Shown piece after piece: positions 1 to 8,476 of a stretch of 13,018 bases of DNA; position 1 is the stretch's first letter, and the number at the start of each line of letters is the position of its first letter. The notes below the pieces were generated by a model. It was not told where the DNA came from, searched no databases, and saw nothing but the letters and a program-made list of their open reading frames with translations. The position numbers and the translations under genes are program-made. This DNA comes from Caldilineales bacterium. GTDB taxonomy: Bacteria; Chloroflexota; Anaerolineae; JAAEKA01. The DNA lies in assembly GCA_021463315.1 (NCBI GenBank), contig JAJTXO010000051.1, positions 1 to 13,018 on the forward strand. The letters run 5' to 3'.

Positions 1-3000
1 CAGCCCCGCCGCGGCGGCCGGTGGCGCCAGCGTGCACAGCAGCACGGTTTGCGCCGCCAGCAGCAGCAGCGCACCTTTCGGCGACTCGCCGAGGCGCACC
101 GCGTCCACCGCGCCGCTGCCGTTGAAGTCCGGGCAGTGCTGGAACACCAGTTGCCGCGTTTGGCTGTTGTCCCAGGTGACTCCCGGCGTCACCCTTGTCT
201 CACCGGCGCGAAAGTCCACCGCACTGCCGGGCATGCCGCAGCCGGCGGCGGCGCCAGAACCGTTGGCGAAGACATTGACGGCCACCATGAGCTGGCCATT
301 GACGTCCTGGGCGTGGCTCAACCCACACAGGCGCCCGTCGATCCAGGCCGTCACCGTCATGCCCACGGTCGGCGTGAAGCCCATGCCCGCTGCCAGGCGG
401 CCGAAGTAGGTGGCCGGCGGCATCCGCAGCTCGGGCGAACTCTCCAGGACCTGGTCCGCCCCCTTCAAGCGGAGGACCACCGCCTGGGTGAGGTTGATCC
501 AGTAGCCCTGGCCGAACTCCAGAACGTCCAGGGTCGTCAGCGGGCGGGGAAAGCCCGTATCATAGGTGCGCCAGCGCTGGTACGGATCGGGCTGGCCCGG
601 GTCCCAGCCCTGAACGGTCGTGTAATAGCCGCTGATGGAGATCAGCGCCTCGGTAACCGGCCGGGTCGTAAGGATCGGATAGCCGAACATGTTCCAGCCG
701 GGGTAGTCAAACGGGATCTCGATGCTGGACATCAGGGCGTACACGCCTGACGCCGGGTCATGCACCCTGGCGGTGGCCATGTTGTTGGTGGTGTCCAGCC
801 GGGTCGCGAGCTGGCGCCAGGTCGTCCCCTCGAGGTAATACACGCGCAGCCACGGCTCTTCGCCCGGCGGCACATCGCTGCCCAGGTAGCTGAAGGCGAT
901 CGACATGGCGGTCAGGTCCGGTGCAGCGCCCGATGCTGCCACGCGGTAGGCCTTGCCGACCAAGGTCGCCCACGGAGGCGGCGTAGCTGATGACGCCTGC
1001 ACGGTTAGGAACCACTCCTGGCTGTAGCGGTCGTCGGGGTTGTAGACCATCACCTGGCCATCGGCCGAGCCTACTGGCGCGCCGCCCGACCAAATGCGCC
1101 CACCGCCCGACCAAATTCGTACCCCGCCGGACCAGATGCGCCCGCCTCCCGACCAGATGCGGCCGGGGTTGCCGCCGAGCACGTAGTCGGTCACGATCTC
1201 GCGGCGCTGGCCGGTTCCGTCGATCCACCACACCTGGATCACGCCCACCAGCGAGGGGTCGTCCAATACGAACGTTCCGAGATACGCTCCACCCATCTCC
1301 GTCAGCCCGATCTCGCCCTGCGACGGTTCATCCAGCGGGTAGAGCTTAGCATAGAGTACCTGGCCAGGCGGCACGCTCGTGAGGCTGATGGCCAGGGTAC
1401 GCGTCGTGATCGGTGTGACCGTGACCTCCGGTGGCCAGCCAGACACGGCCACCAACGTTAGCTCGGTATCGCCCACCGTGATCGTCTCGCAGCCCAGCCG
1501 GCTCGCTCCCAAGTCGTAGACGCACAGGCGATCTCCGGGCCGGGCTCCGCGCGCCAGCAGGCGGTCCTGCGATGGCTGGCCCAGGTCGATGGCCCAGCCG
1601 TCCTGGAACAGGTACGATCGCGCCCGCGCGTCTGGCAGCACTCGGTTGCCGTTCTGCACCAAGAGGAAGAGCGGCGCGGGTAAGGCCGTCGTAGGCGTGA
1701 TCGGTTCGACCACCTGCACCTCGGTCACGGCCAGGGGCAGGACGGTAGGGCCGGCGTTCGTGATGGCGGTGCTCAGCCAGGGATAGAATTCGCCGACGGT
1801 GTGCCAGTCCGCCCGGCCGGTGTTGCGGTTGGAGAGAGTATTGGCGCAGCCCGGCAGCCAGCCGGCAGCCGGGTGGAACTCGCCGTAGCCCGAGGCGTCG
1901 TCGTCACGATAGGGGTCGGCCATCGCGCCGGGGCAGGTGTCGACCGGCATGAGCAGGTTGTGGTTGTCGAGGCCGATGTAGTTGTCGTCCAGGAAGAGGG
2001 CGAAGTGCGCCACCTCGTGGGCAAAGGCGCGCGGCCAGTCCTCGCCGAGGTTGCTGCCCGGGTCGCCGTAGCGGTTCCAAACCGGCCCCATCGCCACCTG
2101 CCCCGGCAGGTAGGTGATGACCGAAGTTGCGGTGATAGGCGCCGATACCGTCTCGGTCAGGGTGTCGGTGACAATCCCGCCCTCGGTCGCTGCGGGCCGG
2201 AAGCGGTTGTTGGCGTAGATCAGCACGTGGGCGTCCTGCCAGTGCTGCTTGGCGTGGAAGACCGTCACTTTGCCGAGGGCGACCTGGCCGTTGCTCCAGT
2301 CGTACAACAGCTCCGAGGCCCGGTGGATATCGTGCTCAAGTTGCGCCAGGAACGGCGCGTCGTTGCGCGCATCCCATTCCAGCGAGACGTCCAGGTTGAA
2401 GAGCACCAGCGCATTGGCCGAGGAGACGGTCAGCGTTTGCACGCCCAGGGCCGAAACAGTGTATGGATCAACCCCTGAAGCAGTAGGCGTGACGTTTGTG
2501 TAGTACAGCGTATAACTCTCCGTGGCCGAGATCGGCGCCAGCGCTACCAGCCGGTCGCCGAGACCAATATCGCCGTAACCTCGCAGGTAGCCGGCTGGAT
2601 TGGTCTGGAACGGACGTCCAAGACCATCCCGATATGGCTGGAAGGCGCCGGTCTGGCCGGCAGGCAGCCGGTAGACCTGCGCGTTGGCTGCGGGGGCAGC
2701 GTCGTTCATCGTCCGTATCTGGCTGCCTCGCAGCCGGAAAGGGAGGCTGCGAGCGGTTCGGAAAGCATATTGATACGGGCCAGCCCCGTTGAAGCCTTGG
2801 TACACGTCCAGCCGGAAAACCGCGTTGTTGCTTGCGCCGAAGACGTTGCTGGCGTAGACATCCCAGATGTAGGTGTGTTCGACGCCTGCCGGGGAGGTGG
2901 TCAGGTTGCGCGTGATCGTCCCGCTGGCCGCCACGGCGGGCTGCCAGGTGCTGCCGCCGTCGAGCGAGTAGAAGGCTTTGACCAGCCGCACAGGATGGCT

Positions 3001-5403
3001 CTCAGAGTCCTTAAGCAGATATGAAACAGGCACGGTCGGGCCGCTTCGAATGGTTGCTGACCCATAGAACATCACTGTGGCGCCGGCGGGGTAGGGAATG
3101 AAAGCGGTGCTCGACGTATCGGACAGACCAGGGTTGTCTGCCGAGCGATTCGCAAAGACTCGACTGGGACCTTGCATGTTGCCAAAGACAATATCCAGGT
3201 CGCCGTCGTTGTCCCAATCCGCCCACGCCACGCTGTTAGAAACGCCAGTATCGGCCGACCAGGCGCGCTTTAGCGTGTCCCCTGTGCTGGCGTAGACGAT
3301 GCTGCCAAACCCTTCATTGGCGAAGGCAAGATCCGGGTCGCCGTCACCATCCCAGTCCGCCCAGGCAACCGAGACAGTTGCGCTTGTTTCGGGTGACAAC
3401 CAGGCAGGTTCCATGCTGCCGCCGATGTTCTCGTACACCCTGGAGGCCACATGGTAGTTGCCGACGGCAAGGTCCAGGTCGCCGTCGCTATCCCAGTCCG
3501 CCCACGCCACGCTGTGGGACGATTCGGTGAAAGGCGCCGTCCACGCAAGCTCGAACATGCCTGTCTGATTGGCGTACACCCGAATTGGCCCGGTCGTGTT
3601 GGCTGCGGCAAGATCCAGATCGCCGTCTCCATCCCAGTCTCCCCAGGCCAGACTTTGACTCCTTGGCGACTCTAGAGATCGCCAGTGACGCTCCAAGCTG
3701 CCGCCGAGGTTGGAGTAGACCTCAATCCGTTGATCGATGCCTCCTATGGCAAGATCCAGGTCGCTATCTCCATCCATGTCGCCCCAGGCCACGCTTTCGG
3801 TGTGGACATCCGGTCCCAGGATCGCCCAAGGATCCTCGAGTGTACCACTGATGTTCGTGTACACGTAGTTTGGGGCATTGTCATCATGGTTGCCCACGGC
3901 CAGGTCCAGATCGCCGTCTTCGTCCCAGTCTCCCCAAGCGACACTCTTGCTTGTGGCCGTCACCGTTGTCGGTTCATTCCAGGCGATCTGCAGTCCGCCG
4001 CCCGTGTTGGTGTAAACCCGGTTGGGCTCATCGCTGTTCCCAACGGCGAGATCGATATGGCCGTCTCCGTTCATATCGCCCCAGGCAACGCTCATCGTGT
4101 GGTCTATTTCAGGCGACTCCCACGTTGACCATAGACGTTGGCCTGTGTTGGCATACACGCGGTTGGGCGGGATACCTGAAAAGTAGTGCGGACTACCAAC
4201 GGCCAGGTCGAGATCGCCATCGACGTCCCAATCACCCAAGGCAATGCTATCTGCCCAGGCGAAGCCTTGAGTGATCGGTTCGACTGTGAAGTCGCAATTG
4301 TGGTTGATAAGAGCCTCAATCGGCCCTAAGTTGCCATGAACAAGGTCAAGTTGGCCGTCGCCATTGACGTCCCCCCAAACCACGCTGTTTGTGTAGTTCC
4401 ATCCATCGCTTTGCCAAGCGGGAAAAAGCGTGCTGTCTGTGTGGGTGTACACCCGGTTGGGATCAGTGGAATTTCCTACCGCAAGGTCTAGACCGCCTTG
4501 ATCGTCGCAGTTTCCCCAGGCTATGCTCTTGGTCGTCTCTGTGAATGGGGCGGTCCAAGCAAGCAGAAAAGCAGCGCTTGTATTTGTGTACACCCCTGTG
4601 TTTGTGAACACCTGAATAGGTTGGCCGTTGTTGGCCACGGCGAGATCGAGCGTCTCATTCGGGTCTAGCTTGCCCCAGGCGACACTCGTCGTCGTCATCG
4701 CCTCCGTGGCCTCCCAGACGACTTCCATGCCGCCACCCGTATTGCGATACACCCGGTTTGGCTCACCCGTGTTCCCGACGGCAAGGTCAAGGTCACCGTC
4801 GCCATCCATGTCGCCCCAGGCGACACTCTGCGTGTTTTGGTTGATCGGTGCGTACCAAGCGATTTGGAGACTGCCGCCGGTGTTGCGATAGACCCGGTTC
4901 TGTTGGTCGGTATTACCCGCGGTGAGGTCCAGATCGCCGTCGTTATCCCAATCTCCCCAGGCGACACTCGACGTGCGTGCAATTTCGGAGGAAGACCAAG
5001 CCAGCTCAAGCGCATTGCCGATGTTGGCATACACCCGAATGGGTTCGTCGACGTTGCCGACAGCAAGATCCAAATCGCCATCCCCCTCCCAATCTCCCCA
5101 GGCAACGCTGCTGCTGTGGTCGGTTTCAAGGGCAGACCAAGCCAACGTAAACGTTACTGCCGTGCTTGCGGAAACGCCGGCGACTGCGGTCTGGCCCGTT
5201 GGTTCTTCGTTCTTGATTGCTTCAGGTGATGTCACAGGACTATCTTGCCCCGACTCGGCTTGTGCCGGAACAGATACTGCCAGTGTCAGCATAAAGGCGA
5301 TAACCAGCCCCAAGCCGAGCACGGCTGCTCCCAGCAGCGCGAACCACCTGGGCTGAAAAACGGGGCTGGCAGAGCGAGCATCGTCGTCGGATACTATTGG
5401 CAT
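1..5403 (-). CDS. Large secreted VCBS/FG-GAP-repeat protein with HExxH metallopeptidase-like domain (3' end beyond window)
   Basis: The frame is open without a stop from the ATG at 5403 to the window edge, at least 1801 codons. Residues 20-48 form a hydrophobic signal/anchor segment ending in AQA-E, so export is likely. Residues about 97-755 hold 14 repeats of 46-53 residues built on SVAWGDWDxDGDLDLAVGN, the calcium-loop pattern of VCBS/FG-GAP propellers. Residues about 765-870 look like an Ig/FN3 domain (YSLDGGSTW, WDVYAS). Residues about 1010-1215 look like a metallopeptidase with HEVAH at 1129-1133, DD at 1139-1140 and a downstream AMADPY that could be a Met-turn. Four RIWSGG units lie near 1414-1441. 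A DFNGSGAVD loop near 1757 resembles a dockerin or calcium loop, followed by a hydrophobic run up to the edge. The start is supported by AGGAAGG six bases upstream. The gene follows the STAND regulator by 17 bases and is probably controlled with it. Adhesion or extracellular proteolysis is inferred; the substrate is unknown. Confidence 0.92.
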   Translation of the reverse strand, partial: MPIVSDDDARSASPVFQPRWFALLGAAVLGLGLVIAFMLTLAVSVPAQAESGQDSPVTSPEAIKNEEPTGQTAVAGVSASTAVTFTLAWSALETDHSSSVAWGDWEGDGDLDLAVGNVDEPIRVYANIGNALELAWSSSEIARTSSVAWGDWDNDGDLDLTAGNTDQQNRVYRNTGGSLQIAWYAPINQNTQSVAWGDMDGDGDLDLAVGNTGEPNRVYRNTGGGMEVVWEATEAMTTTSVAWGKLDPNETLDLAVANNGQPIQVFTNTGVYTNTSAAFLLAWTAPFTETTKSIAWGNCDDQGGLDLAVGNSTDPNRVYTHTDSTLFPAWQSDGWNYTNSVVWGDVNGDGQLDLVHGNLGPIEALINHNCDFTVEPITQGFAWADSIALGDWDVDGDLDLAVGSPHYFSGIPPNRVYANTGQRLWSTWESPEIDHTMSVAWGDMNGDGHIDLAVGNSDEPNRVYTNTGGGLQIAWNEPTTVTATSKSVAWGDWDEDGDLDLAVGNHDDNAPNYVYTNISGTLEDPWAILGPDVHTESVAWGDMDGDSDLDLAIGGIDQRIEVYSNLGGSLERHWRSLESPRSQSLAWGDWDGDGDLDLAAANTTGPIRVYANQTGMFELAWTAPFTESSHSVAWADWDSDGDLDLAVGNYHVASRVYENIGGSMEPAWLSPETSATVSVAWADWDGDGDPDLAFANEGFGSIVYASTGDTLKRAWSADTGVSNSVAWADWDNDGDLDIVFGNMQGPSRVFANRSADNPGLSDTSSTAFIPYPAGATVMFYGSATIRSGPTVPVSYLLKDSESHPVRLVKAFYSLDGGSTWQPAVAASGTITRNLTTSPAGVEHTYIWDVYASNVFGASNNAVFRLDVYQGFNGAGPYQYAFRTARSLPFRLRGSQIRTMNDAAPAANAQVYRLPAGQTGAFQPYRDGLGRPFQTNPAGYLRGYGDIGLGDRLVALAPISATESYTLYYTNVTPTASGVDPYTVSALGVQTLTVSSANALVLFNLDVSLEWDARNDAPFLAQLEHDIHRASELLYDWSNGQVALGKVTVFHAKQHWQDAHVLIYANNRFRPAATEGGIVTDTLTETVSAPITATSVITYLPGQVAMGPVWNRYGDPGSNLGEDWPRAFAHEVAHFALFLDDNYIGLDNHNLLMPVDTCPGAMADPYRDDDASGYGEFHPAAGWLPGCANTLSNRNTGRADWHTVGEFYPWLSTAITNAGPTVLPLAVTEVQVVEPITPTTALPAPLFLLVQNGNRVLPDARARSYLFQDGWAIDLGQPSQDRLLARGARPGDRLCVYDLGASRLGCETITVGDTELTLVAVSGWPPEVTVTPITTRTLAISLTSVPPGQVLYAKLYPLDEPSQGEIGLTEMGGAYLGTFVLDDPSLVGVIQVWWIDGTGQRREIVTDYVLGGNPGRIWSGGGRIWSGGVRIWSGGGRIWSGGAPVGSADGQVMVYNPDDRYSQEWFLTVQASSATPPPWATLVGKAYRVAASGAAPDLTAMSIAFSYLGSDVPPGEEPWLRVYYLEGTTWRQLATRLDTTNNMATARVHDPASGVYALMSSIEIPFDYPGWNMFGYPILTTRPVTEALISISGYYTTVQGWDPGQPDPYQRWRTYDTGFPRPLTTLDVLEFGQGYWINLTQAVVLRLKGADQVLESSPELRMPPATYFGRLAAGMGFTPTVGMTVTAWIDGRLCGLSHAQDVNGQLMVAVNVFANGSGAAAGCGMPGSAVDFRAGETRVTPGVTWDNSQTRQLVFQHCPDFNGSGAVDAVRLGESPKGALLLLAAQTVLLCTLAPPAAAAGL
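1081..1164 (-). repeat. Four 21-bp in-frame repeats encoding RIWSGG[GVA]
   Basis: Four consecutive 21-base units encode RIWSGGG, RIWSGGV, RIWSGGG and RIWSGGA at about residues 1414-1441 of the large secreted protein. The units differ by a few substitutions, so they are not brand-new copies. The run lies C-terminal to the peptidase-like domain, between a small beta-rich segment and the C-terminal region. A Trp/Gly-rich repeat could be a linker or a short beta-structure; its function is unknown. Confidence 0.9.
3142..5109 (-). repeat. 14 VCBS/FG-GAP-like protein repeats (about 141-159 bp each)
   Basis: Within the large secreted protein, the motif [S]-V-A-W-[GA]-D-[WM]-x-x-D-G-D-L-D-L-A recurs 14 times at a period of about 48 codons. 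Each copy is followed by RVY-N-GG and a Trp about 10 residues later. Most copies keep the D-x-D-G-D-x-D calcium loop. Copies 4 (KLDPNETLDL) and 5 (NCDDQGGLDL) have lost acidic ligands, and copy 6 has a shortened C-terminal half. Fourteen blades would fit two seven-bladed propellers; that is inference from family structure. Confidence 0.93.
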
Positions 5404-5409
5404 GTGTCA

Positions 5410-5416
5410 CCTTCCT
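5410..5416 (-). promoter_or_regulatory. Ribosome binding site of the VCBS protein
   Basis: AGGAAGG lies six bases before the ATG at 5403, inside the 17-base gap after the stop of the upstream STAND gene. It fixes the start and argues for co-transcription, because there is no room for a separate promoter. Confidence 0.8.
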
Positions 5417-5420
5417 GAAT

Positions 5421-8144
5421 TCAAAGGGGCTGTAGAGCTATCGCCAGTGCCAAATCCATCTGCTCCTTGGTTCGGGCGGCCTCGTAGGCGTTTTGGTCAG
5501 CAAGAAGATCCAGGCTGCGTTGAAAGGCTTCGAGCGCCGGCTTGGTTTGTCCTTCGGCCAGATGGGCCTGGCCCAGGACTCGCCAGGCCTTGCCCTCCTC
5601 CAGCATCAGATCCAATTCGTGCGCCAGGTCGACAGCGCTCTGGGCCAGCTCGACAGCCTCTCGTGTGCGCCCCGTCGCCCGAAGTACGTGAGAACGCAGG
5701 AAATAAGCCTCCGCCAGCGGGTAGTCGGCGCCCGGTCCCTGGGCTGCCTCCTCGGCCTCCACCAGCGCCTCCTCGGCGGCCTGCCAGTCCTCGCGGCGGA
5801 TGTACAGGTCGCCCAGGCTGGTGAGGACGAACGGCAGGAGATCATACAACTCAAGGTTCTCGGCCAACTCTCGGGCGCGAGTCACGTACGTCAGAGCCTC
5901 GCCCAGCCGGCCCATGTCGGTGTAAAGCACGCCCAGGTTGTTGGCCAGTTTGGACTCCTCGACTTGACTGCCGATCTGTTGCGCAATGCCCAGCGCGCGC
6001 AGGAAGTCTGCTTCGGCGTCTCCCCACTTGCCCAGGATCCCGTTTTCCAACCCGGAATTGTTCAGAATGCTTAGCAGACGGAAATGGTCGTGCAGGTCCT
6101 CGGCGATGTCCAGCGCCCTCCGGGTGTACGTGTGCCCCTGCGCCACGTCGCCCTGGGAGGAATAGATGGCGCCTTGGGTGATCAAGGCCCGCATGCGCAG
6201 CGTATTGGGCGTCTCAGGCAGGAGACCCAGGCTCTGTTGCACCGCGTGCAGCGCCTCCTGGTGCTTCCCCAACGCCATGGACAGTGTGCCGATCTTGATC
6301 AAGAGCTCGGCTCGAATGGAGCTGTCGGCGTTCGCGAGTTCTTCCAAGCCGCGCTCCAGCCAAGAGCGTGCATCCACCAACGAGTCGTGCTGGCGCAGAT
6401 CGCCCATGCCCAGGCAGGCGCGTGCACGAAGCTCACGCGTCTCAGGCACACTGGCCTCGGCCGGCAAGGTTCTCAGCACGAACTGGTAGCTGCTGACAGC
6501 CTCCGAACTGCTGCGCAGGAAGTTGTAAACGTCCCCGCGCGCGACGGCCACGCGCGCGCGGAGCAGGTCGTCCATCTCCACTGGGGCAAGCCGCTTCAAT
6601 AGCTCGCACAAGGCCTCTGCTTCGCCGCGGTTGACGCTTGCCCACGCGTCCTCCGTTGCCAGGCGGGCGGCCTGTTTGGGTTGGCCCGCCTTCAGAAAGT
6701 GCTGAGCCGCGCGCAAAGCCTCTTGTTGCCTGCGGTAATACTTGCCGGCTCTGGAGTGCATCTTGGGCGCCTCATAACTGAGCAGTCGACCAAAGTAGCC
6801 TTGCAGCATCGAGTGCAGAAAATATTGCCTGTCGTCTGCTGCGCCGGCTGTGTTGAGCAGGTAATGCTCCTTCAGGCCTGACAGCGTATCGTGGACAGCC
6901 TGTCCCCCAAGGACAGCTTCAACCGCTTCGCGTGAGCAGGGTGACTCCAGCAGGGCCACGGCTACCATAGCCGCGCGTTCTTTTTCCGTAAGGGTTCGAT
7001 CCACCTCGCCCAGAAGGTAAGTCTCCACACCGTCTGTGGTCTCTAGCTTCTCAATCAGGTCGGCTGGATCCTGGTGCTGCGTGAGGGCTTGCGCCGCCAG
7101 CAATAGCAGCCGCGGATTACCGGCCGTACGGTGGTGCAAACGACGGAGCAAGCTCTCGGCCAAGGGCGGCGCCAGTTGTGTGTTGACCAGGTCGGCGCTG
7201 GCGTCAAGCGACAACCCGGACAAAGCGAAAGCGTCTGGCGCGTCTTCAAGAGAGGGTTTGCGGCGCGTAGTAATGAGAAAGACCACCGAGCCCATGCGCA
7301 TGGTGCGCTTCAGGTAGAACCAGAACTCCTTCACCAGCCTGTCCGTTTCGGCGTTGTGAAAGTCATCCAGCCACACCAGGCAGGGTTCGTCTGCGAGCAG
7401 CGTGAACATCTGGCCGAGAAGATTCCCCGGGTCGGGAGGCTGGCTGTTGTTCTGCCGAGCTCGTTCGTAGATGTGCCACAGCTCGCGCTTGCCCCGCCAA
7501 TAGAGGAACCCTGCCAACTCGCGGACCAGGCCGTCGATGGCGTGGCCTGGGTACACCCTGTACCAAAAGACGCTGTTTTCTGCTGTCCGCCACTGCTCGG
7601 CGATCTTGACGGCCAGGCTGGTCTTGCCGGCGCCCGGCATGCCCGTGATCATCGCCAGGCGTGACTGGGTCAGCAGTGAGGTCACCTCGGCCACGGCCGC
7701 TTCCCGGCCGAGGAAGAGATCAACTGAGGGTAGAGGCTCAGCGGGCAGGGGCTTTTGAAAGGAGCGAGGAGGAGGCGGGAGTGGCGTGAGCTCCGGGCTG
7801 TAGTCGATCGCCGCGGGGATGCCGGCGAGGAAGTAAGGAAGAAGCTCGGCTTTTCCAAGCGGCTCCCACTCCCATTCCTCCACCATGATGCTAGCCCAAA
7901 GTCGTTGGAACTTCTGCGGTTCCTCGGCAAGCCTCAGCCGGTCCAGCAGATAAGCGAGGAACCGAGGGCGCAACTTCATGTGCGGTTTGGATTGGCCGCG
8001 TTCCCAACTGCCGACGGTATCGTGGCGCCGCGGCCCCGTTAAGCCGAAGTATGCGCCCATACCAGCCTGGCTCAGCTTTTTGCCGCGCGCCTCCACCAGG
8101 AGCATGAGCTTGCGAGGATCATATTTGACGTTGCTCCTGGGCAT
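5421..8144 (-). CDS. STAND regulator: XRE-type HTH, NB-ARC NTPase, TPR repeats (907 aa)
   Basis: A single-chain signal-transduction ATPase with numerous domains. Residues about 8-75 look like an XRE helix-turn-helix (LSQAGMGAYFGL, then TVGSWERGQSKP). Residues about 145-450 form an NB-ARC/AAA-like core: P-loop GMPGAGKT at 168-175, Walker B CLVWLDD at 255-261, an arginine-bearing ITTRRK at 291-296, and a GNP motif at 342-344 (the GxP of the family). A winged-helix-like part follows. From about residue 530 to the end there are helical TPR-type repeats such as LANNLGVLYTDMGRLGEAL and VLTSLGDLYIRREDWQAAEEA. By family knowledge the TPRs sense a ligand or protein, the NTPase switches state, and the HTH binds DNA. 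The target is not known. The start at 8144 has AAGGAGG nine bases upstream. The next gene begins 17 bases downstream, so this protein probably regulates or senses something for the secreted VCBS protein. An antiphage STAND role is possible, but no effector domain is seen. Confidence 0.95.
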   Translation of the reverse strand: MPRSNVKYDPRKLMLLVEARGKKLSQAGMGAYFGLTGPRRHDTVGSWERGQSKPHMKLRPRFLAYLLDRLRLAEEPQKFQRLWASIMVEEWEWEPLGKAELLPYFLAGIPAAIDYSPELTPLPPPPRSFQKPLPAEPLPSVDLFLGREAAVAEVTSLLTQSRLAMITGMPGAGKTSLAVKIAEQWRTAENSVFWYRVYPGHAIDGLVRELAGFLYWRGKRELWHIYERARQNNSQPPDPGNLLGQMFTLLADEPCLVWLDDFHNAETDRLVKEFWFYLKRTMRMGSVVFLITTRRKPSLEDAPDAFALSGLSLDASADLVNTQLAPPLAESLLRRLHHRTAGNPRLLLLAAQALTQHQDPADLIEKLETTDGVETYLLGEVDRTLTEKERAAMVAVALLESPCSREAVEAVLGGQAVHDTLSGLKEHYLLNTAGAADDRQYFLHSMLQGYFGRLLSYEAPKMHSRAGKYYRRQQEALRAAQHFLKAGQPKQAARLATEDAWASVNRGEAEALCELLKRLAPVEMDDLLRARVAVARGDVYNFLRSSSEAVSSYQFVLRTLPAEASVPETRELRARACLGMGDLRQHDSLVDARSWLERGLEELANADSSIRAELLIKIGTLSMALGKHQEALHAVQQSLGLLPETPNTLRMRALITQGAIYSSQGDVAQGHTYTRRALDIAEDLHDHFRLLSILNNSGLENGILGKWGDAEADFLRALGIAQQIGSQVEESKLANNLGVLYTDMGRLGEALTYVTRARELAENLELYDLLPFVLTSLGDLYIRREDWQAAEEALVEAEEAAQGPGADYPLAEAYFLRSHVLRATGRTREAVELAQSAVDLAHELDLMLEEGKAWRVLGQAHLAEGQTKPALEAFQRSLDLLADQNAYEAARTKEQMDLALAIALQPL

Positions 8145-8153
8145 GAATCCGGG

Positions 8154-8160
8154 CCTCCTT
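8154..8160 (-). promoter_or_regulatory. Strong ribosome binding site of the 907-aa STAND gene
   Basis: A full AAGGAGG lies nine bases before the ATG at 8144 and decides this start over internal methionines. Confidence 0.85.
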
Positions 8161-8193
8161 CTGTGACCTGCTTGTTATGTAACTGTCCAAAAT

Positions 8194-8207
8194 CAACTCG
8201 TGAGTTG
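8194..8207 (-). promoter_or_regulatory. Perfect palindrome CAACTC-GT-GAGTTG, candidate operator
   Basis: Six-base arms with a two-base centre lie 50-63 bases upstream of the STAND start codon, in AT-richer DNA than the surroundings. Size and position suit a dimeric HTH repressor or autoregulator. I could not place a convincing -35/-10 pair around it, so the operator role is inference. Confidence 0.45.
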
Positions 8208-8394
8208 GCTCGGTCGGAGACCGGCCAAAGCGCTGAGTTAATGATGGACAAGCACTAAGGTTGTGCGCTGGCGGAGAAGTACCTGGTTTTATGCGGGGTT
8301 TTGCTCTGGCGCGGCAGGCGCGACTCGCGGTATGCTATGGCAAGGTTCGGTCGACAATTGCACAGGATTGGGTTTATCGGGACCTACACGCGTG

Positions 8395-8415
8395 CACGCA
8401 CCAGGCCGGTGCGTG
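8395..8415 (+). other. Perfect 8-bp hairpin in the leader of the small secreted peptide gene
   Basis: CACGCACC and GGTGCGTG flank a five-base loop (AGGCC). No T-tract follows, so it is not an ordinary intrinsic terminator. It sits about 65 bases before the start at 8481 and upstream of the Shine-Dalgarno-masking structure. It could be an operator or a structured 5' leader element. Confidence 0.5.
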
Positions 8416-8435
8416 AGGATCCCAGCGCCTCGGTA

Positions 8436-8476
8436 AGCCTCCTCGTTTCACTCGGCGACTAGGTCGCCAGGAGGCT
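8436..8476 (+). promoter_or_regulatory. Leader hairpin that would sequester the Shine-Dalgarno of the gene at 8481
   Basis: AGCCTCCT (8436-8443) is fully complementary to AGGAGGCT (8469-8476), which contains the ribosome binding site of the downstream start. Between them a second stem, GGCGAC/GTCGCC (8454-8459 with 8463-8468, loop TAG), stacks directly on the outer stem, leaving a 10-base bulge on the left side. This geometry suggests translational control. No known riboswitch class was recognised. Confidence 0.5.

Noticed and set aside
49..750. Long plus-strand open frames antisense to the large secreted protein (also 1801-2478)
   Set aside because: They mirror a clearly coding minus strand with repeats and domains. 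Long antisense frames are expected in GC-rich DNA.
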